From: Clostridiales bacterium
Lineage (GTDB): Bacteria > Bacillota > Clostridia > Saccharofermentanales > Saccharofermentanaceae
Direction of reading: 5' to 3'
DNA: 64,000 nucleotides
Assembly: GCA_017510605.1 (NCBI GenBank)
Contig: JAFWMQ010000002.1
Coordinates: 225,584 to 289,583, forward strand
The notes beneath the pieces are model-generated. The model ran no database searches. It saw only the letters and a list, made by a program, of their open reading frames with translations, and was not told the DNA's origin. Positions 61,192 through 64,000 of the stretch are shown here, one piece after another. The position numbers and the translations under genes were made by a program. Every line of letters starts with the position of its first letter. The stretch's first letter is position 1.

Positions 61192-61225
61192 AAACCCCCG
61201 TAAACATTGCGTTTGCGGGGGTTTT
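61192..61225 (+). terminator. Terminator after tRNA-Thr
   Basis: CCCCCGTAAAC (61195-61205) pairs with GTTTGCGGGGG (61211-61221), one G-U pair, loop ATTGC. TTTT follows, with AAA upstream for the other strand. Confidence 0.9.
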
Positions 61226-61268
61226 ACTTTGCCTAGATGCTGTCCTAAAAACACCCTCAAAATGCCGA

Positions 61269-61290
61269 TTTGGTTAACGTTTGGTTAACG
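61269..61290 (+). repeat. Tandem 11-bp direct repeat TTTGGTTAACG
   Basis: Two abutting copies (61269-61279 and 61280-61290) lie between the tRNA and the Xis-like gene. The 11-bp period is about one helical turn, so both copies face the same side of the DNA. This is suggestive of arm-type integrase or Xis binding sites near an element end. Confidence 0.7.
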
Positions 61291-61310
61291 TTTTTATTTT
61301 TTGGATGAAA

Positions 61311-61646
61311 TTATACGGCAAAAAGTTCTGAAATAAATTTCTCAAAAGCTTCCCTTTTGATCCTTCTGTGACTGCCGATCCAGATGACATAAGGGCAGTC
61401 TTTGTCATTAGTAAGCTCACGGATTTTGTTCCTTCCGATTCCAAAGAGTTCGGCTGCCTCGTTAACCGTTAACAGCTTCTTCTCTTTCAGTTTGTTTAGG
61501 TTGGTTACTTTTGCCGGGCTCGGATCGTTTGCGTGTTCTGCCATGCCTGCCTTTATCATTTCCGCATAATAGGCTGCTCCTTTTTCTTTTTTGTCAGCGG
61601 GGGGAAGCTGCTGGTCGATAATGATGTTGATGTCGTTCTTGTTCAT
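61311..61646 (-). CDS. Xis-like excisionase / MerR-type helix-turn-helix protein
   Basis: A 111-residue protein. The C-terminal half (residues ~55-110) is a short winged HTH of the Tn916-Xis/excisionase type (LLTVNEAAELFGIGRNKIRE; IKREAFEKFI). The N-terminal half is polar and probably flexible. It would bind the element end and bias the integrase toward excision. GGAGGAATAAATAAT precedes its ATG. It is the gene closest to the tRNA, with repeats suitable for its binding 20 bases beyond its stop. Confidence 0.8.
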   Translation of the reverse strand: MNKNDINIIIDQQLPPADKKEKGAAYYAEMIKAGMAEHANDPSPAKVTNLNKLKEKKLLTVNEAAELFGIGRNKIRELTNDKDCPYVIWIGSHRRIKREAFEKFISELFAV

Positions 61647-61667
61647 ATTATTTATTCCTCCTGTTAT

Positions 61668-62792
61668 TTATGCTGTTTGTGACGACTGTGACGATGTGAT
61701 GGCTTTATTGCCACCGTACAAGTGATAAACACCTGCACTATCCTGAAATACAATATCGAACGGATAACACCCTGGTTCTGATTTTTTCTCTGATTCCGGT
61801 TCGATCTTGGTAAATGTGAAGTGTGTTGCATCGCGTCTGTGATCTCTCATAAAACTGAATCCGAGCTTTGCAAGATCATTCCGTCTGTTCCAAATCTTCC
61901 CGCTGATCGACTGAGGCTTTTTACTTGCTTTTATCAGATCGCAGAACTCTGTGGCAGTACCGTCAAAAGAACCATGTTCCTTTAAGTAATCAAGAGCCTT
62001 CTTAAGATCCTCATCAGTCTGGAAAGCATCTTCGACAGGCGTATTCTCTTTAACAAGTTCCCAATGACTTAACGTACTATTAAATCTGATTGTAAGGATT
62101 CGTTCTTCCATATCACGGCTGCGAAGGTGAAGTTTCACATCTGTATCAGCTGATTCCTTGCGGAAAATGAACGCTCCGTCTGATGCACCGAACAAACCGT
62201 TAGTGCCTAAGATGTCATCGAACGGGTCAACAGATCTCATCTTGCGCGTGTGATGAACGAGCAGTATCGCTACGTTATGCTCTTCGCAGAACTTATGAAG
62301 AGGTGCGATAGTGTTGTAATCCCCCTGATAAGGATTCTTGGTGTTGATATCTGCTTTGTTCTGTTCGCAACGGATAGCAGCAAGTGTGTCTATGATGAAC
62401 AGACCAATATCCGGATGATTTTTAAGCGCATCTTCAAGCTGTTCTTCCAGACCATTACCAATGGGATAGGCTTCAGTCGTGTACATAAACTCCTGAGGCC
62501 ATTCTTGAGCAATACTGAACAAACGGTCCTGTAATCGTTTTTCACCATCTTCGAGGCAGAGATATAACACTTCTTTTTTCTTGGTGTCATAATTCCAGAG
62601 GTTCATTCCTGTGCTGATACACAAGGCGATTTGAAGTGCCATCCATGACTTACCGACTTTCGCACTGCCACAAAGAAGATACAAACCTTTACCTGGAAGG
62701 AAGTGATCGATCAGAGGATCAATGGTCTCAAATTCCTTGTTAGCCAGGTTGCTGACATTGTCGACTTTGAGAGGTTTAAATTCCTTATTCAT
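61668..62792 (-). CDS. RepA-like AAA ATPase of a mobile element
   Basis: A 374-residue protein with a RecA/DnaB-type ATPase over ~25-245: Walker A in LCGSAKVGKSWMALQ, Walker B in IGLFIIDTLAA, and LLVHHTRK. It matches the AAA_25/RepA hexameric helicase group used by mobilizable elements and RSF1010-type plasmids. The C-terminal ~120 residues include a helical region that may bind DNA. It lies 21 bases upstream of the Xis-like gene and 20 bases after the relaxase, all on one transcript. It suggests the element can replicate after excision or transfer. Confidence 0.82.
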   Translation of the reverse strand: MNKEFKPLKVDNVSNLANKEFETIDPLIDHFLPGKGLYLLCGSAKVGKSWMALQIALCISTGMNLWNYDTKKKEVLYLCLEDGEKRLQDRLFSIAQEWPQEFMYTTEAYPIGNGLEEQLEDALKNHPDIGLFIIDTLAAIRCEQNKADINTKNPYQGDYNTIAPLHKFCEEHNVAILLVHHTRKMRSVDPFDDILGTNGLFGASDGAFIFRKESADTDVKLHLRSRDMEERILTIRFNSTLSHWELVKENTPVEDAFQTDEDLKKALDYLKEHGSFDGTATEFCDLIKASKKPQSISGKIWNRRNDLAKLGFSFMRDHRRDATHFTFTKIEPESEKKSEPGCYPFDIVFQDSAGVYHLYGGNKAITSSQSSQTA

Positions 62793-62812
62793 ATTTTCAT
62801 TAACTCCTTGTT

Positions 62813-64000
62813 TTATCTTGCTCGACCGCCACGGCTTCTTTGTTTTTGTTGTGACTGAAGCTGTTGTTGAAGTCTTTCGGCATGTTCCAACACCTCATCG
62901 GTCGATATGTAGCAGTCATCACATATTTTGAGTTCGTGCCGGATATCTGCCATCTCTTGCGAGATCTCTTTTATTTCACGTTTGAGGCTGGTGACGAATG
63001 ATTGATGCCCGTTTTTCTCGTGATATCTCAGCCATGAATATCGTTCGTTCTTCTTTTCCTGCAAAGCTTCGAGCTGCTTGTTATACCCGGCTTTTACTTC
63101 GGATATTGGCCGCTTGTCGTACACCTCGTGTTTGCAGATGAAATCCAACATCTCGATATAGTGATCTAACTTACGGATATCTTCGCGGATATACATAGAG
63201 ATGTGTTCTTTCCGTTTTCGCGGACTGCTGACAAACGTATATAGTTTGAAACAGTACCATCTGAACAAATGAGGTTTGGGTGCTAATTTCTGCGCTGGCG
63301 GATCCCACTCCTTGATATCGATCTTGTTTTGAGGATGAAGCTGAATGCCCGGAGTTAATGTGTTCTTGATAATCCTTCTGTAAATGGCATCAGTATCATA
63401 ATCAGGGCCGAGATTCCTGAATCTGAAATAACCCTTTGCATCAGGCGGTTTTAATCCCGGATATTTTAACGGCTCATGATTCTTCCCGAAGAACTTAAAC
63501 TCGTATCCGAGTTCATGCATCATTTCGGCAAAATCGTTCCATGAACTGGAGAGTCGGATCGCATAATCGATATCTTCACGGATCGTGCCTCGTACCGTAT
63601 ACTTTCCTTCGCGTTCGGCTTTCCATTCATCATACGTTTTGCCCTTTGTTGTGGACGGGTTCATGATAACGTTCAGACCGCGTTGACGGCATAAGTTGTC
63701 ACTGACTTCCTGCATGTGGCGGTAATCAGAATTGAACCGCACATACTTATATCCGTCGGCAAATGATACGGAATTCAGCACAAAGTGATTGTGGTAATGA
63801 CCGGTATTAAGGTGAGTAGCAACTACCACTTGGAATCTGTCGCCCCACAACTCTTTAGCAAGTTCAACTCCGATCTCGTGAGCTTCTTCAGCTGTGATCT
63901 CTCCGGGACCTTCAAGGAAAGACTGATAACCGTGATAGGCAAGACGTCCGCCTTCTTTGTGCCAGCGCTGCTTTACCTCTATGAATTCTTCAAGAGCTGT
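62813..64000 (-). CDS. Relaxase / mobilization protein, MobA/VirD2 type (5' end beyond window)
   Basis: The frame stays open to the window edge, so the gene begins outside. About 395 residues are visible. The visible N-terminal part contains AYHGYQSFLEGPGEITAEEA and the metal-binding histidines in THLNTGHYHNHFVLNSV, the relaxase motif III. The catalytic Tyr lies in the missing part. The C-terminal half is charged and coiled-coil-rich, ending with a basic tail (SQQKQRSRGGRAR). Relaxases nick the transfer origin and lead the strand into the recipient. An accessory MobC and an oriT would be expected upstream, outside the window. Confidence 0.88.
   Translation of the reverse strand, partial: TALEEFIEVKQRWHKEGGRLAYHGYQSFLEGPGEITAEEAHEIGVELAKELWGDRFQVVVATHLNTGHYHNHFVLNSVSFADGYKYVRFNSDYRHMQEVSDNLCRQRGLNVIMNPSTTKGKTYDEWKAEREGKYTVRGTIREDIDYAIRLSSSWNDFAEMMHELGYEFKFFGKNHEPLKYPGLKPPDAKGYFRFRNLGPDYDTDAIYRRIIKNTLTPGIQLHPQNKIDIKEWDPPAQKLAPKPHLFRWYCFKLYTFVSSPRKRKEHISMYIREDIRKLDHYIEMLDFICKHEVYDKRPISEVKAGYNKQLEALQEKKNERYSWLRYHEKNGHQSFVTSLKREIKEISQEMADIRHELKICDDCYISTDEVLEHAERLQQQLQSQQKQRSRGGRAR

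Larger units (their letters stand above)
61110..64000. mobile_element. Left part of a tRNA-Thr-associated mobilizable or conjugative element
   Basis: Directly downstream of the tRNA are an Xis-like protein, a RepA/DnaB-type ATPase and a relaxase, all on the minus strand and pointing toward the tRNA. This is the gene set of integrative mobilizable elements, which commonly integrate at tRNA 3' ends. The tRNA 3' end would be one attachment site. The integrase and the other end lie beyond the window, so the right limit and the repeat pair cannot be shown. Confidence 0.65.

Noticed and set aside
1..64000. CRISPR arrays, insertion sequences or rRNA genes
   Set aside because: No regularly spaced repeats, transposase motifs or rRNA sequence were seen.

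Overview
The window looks like a chromosomal segment of an anaerobic Firmicute of the class Clostridia, probably a gut or rumen lineage of the Oscillospiraceae/Saccharofermentans kind. That placement is an inference. It rests on moderate GC content, LL-diaminopimelate aminotransferase (DapL), Gram-positive-style lipoprotein signals, strong AGGAGG ribosome binding sites, intrinsic terminators with T-tracts, a Spo0A-type DNA-binding domain, the non-mevalonate isoprenoid enzymes IspD and IspF, and many low-complexity Thr/Ser/Glu tails on membrane proteins. Almost all of it is densely packed housekeeping sequence. The last 2.8 kb is the edge of a mobilizable element next to a tRNA-Thr gene.

Layout. 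1-6.6 kb is a + strand run of a cut-off glucosaminidase, a cohesin/cadherin-like surface protein, a GtrA membrane protein, FolC, a TPR-like membrane protein and threonine synthase, closed by a terminator. 6.7-12.5 kb holds carA, a carB-dapF gene fusion and a HAD phosphatase. 12.5-22.0 kb has an EamA transporter, an oxidoreductase/QueT/methyltransferase/CmpB-like operon, an Mrp ATPase operon ending in an IspF homologue, and the opposing ispD, radA and dapL. 22.2-29.4 kb has three large envelope- or ligand-related proteins: a degenerate AMP-binding protein, a DUF885 lipoprotein and a 1080-residue PP2C-like/transmembrane/LysM-like protein. 29.5-34.0 kb has a serine pathway pair (class V aminotransferase and SerA), a GH32-like protein and a short pseudouridine synthase. 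33.9-39.0 kb is a minus-strand operon (DUF1015, FAD oxidoreductase, DUF2298). 39.2-47.9 kb has a WYL regulator, alaS, a HIT protein, trmB, a large polytopic membrane protein, gap and a phosphoesterase. 48-53.4 kb has a PC4-like protein, ligA, 5-formyl-THF cyclo-ligase, a Spo0A-C-like regulator, HU and a DUF1858 redox protein. 53.5-58.6 kb has a two-component system, a radical SAM protein and an exporter. 58.6-59.4 kb has no gene but is rich in hairpins and ends in a terminator. It is best read as a large structured RNA. 59.4-61.0 kb is an hpt operon with an unusual kinase-like/nuclease-like partner. Then come tRNA-Thr, an Xis-like protein, a RepA-like ATPase and a relaxase.

How the genes fit together. 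DapL plus the DapF domain indicate the aminotransferase route from tetrahydrodipicolinate through LL-DAP to meso-DAP, feeding peptidoglycan and lysine. In the fusion, the last DAP step is physically tied to carbamoyl phosphate synthesis. ThrC, SerA and the aminotransferase add threonine and serine synthesis. FolC and 5-formyl-THF cyclo-ligase serve one-carbon metabolism. Several proteins keep a fold but have lost canonical active-site residues: the AMP-binding protein, the PP2C-like domain, the GH32 protein, the HPRT general base and the IspF lysine. That is a recurring theme of the window. All functional calls come from reading motifs by eye; no database search was run.
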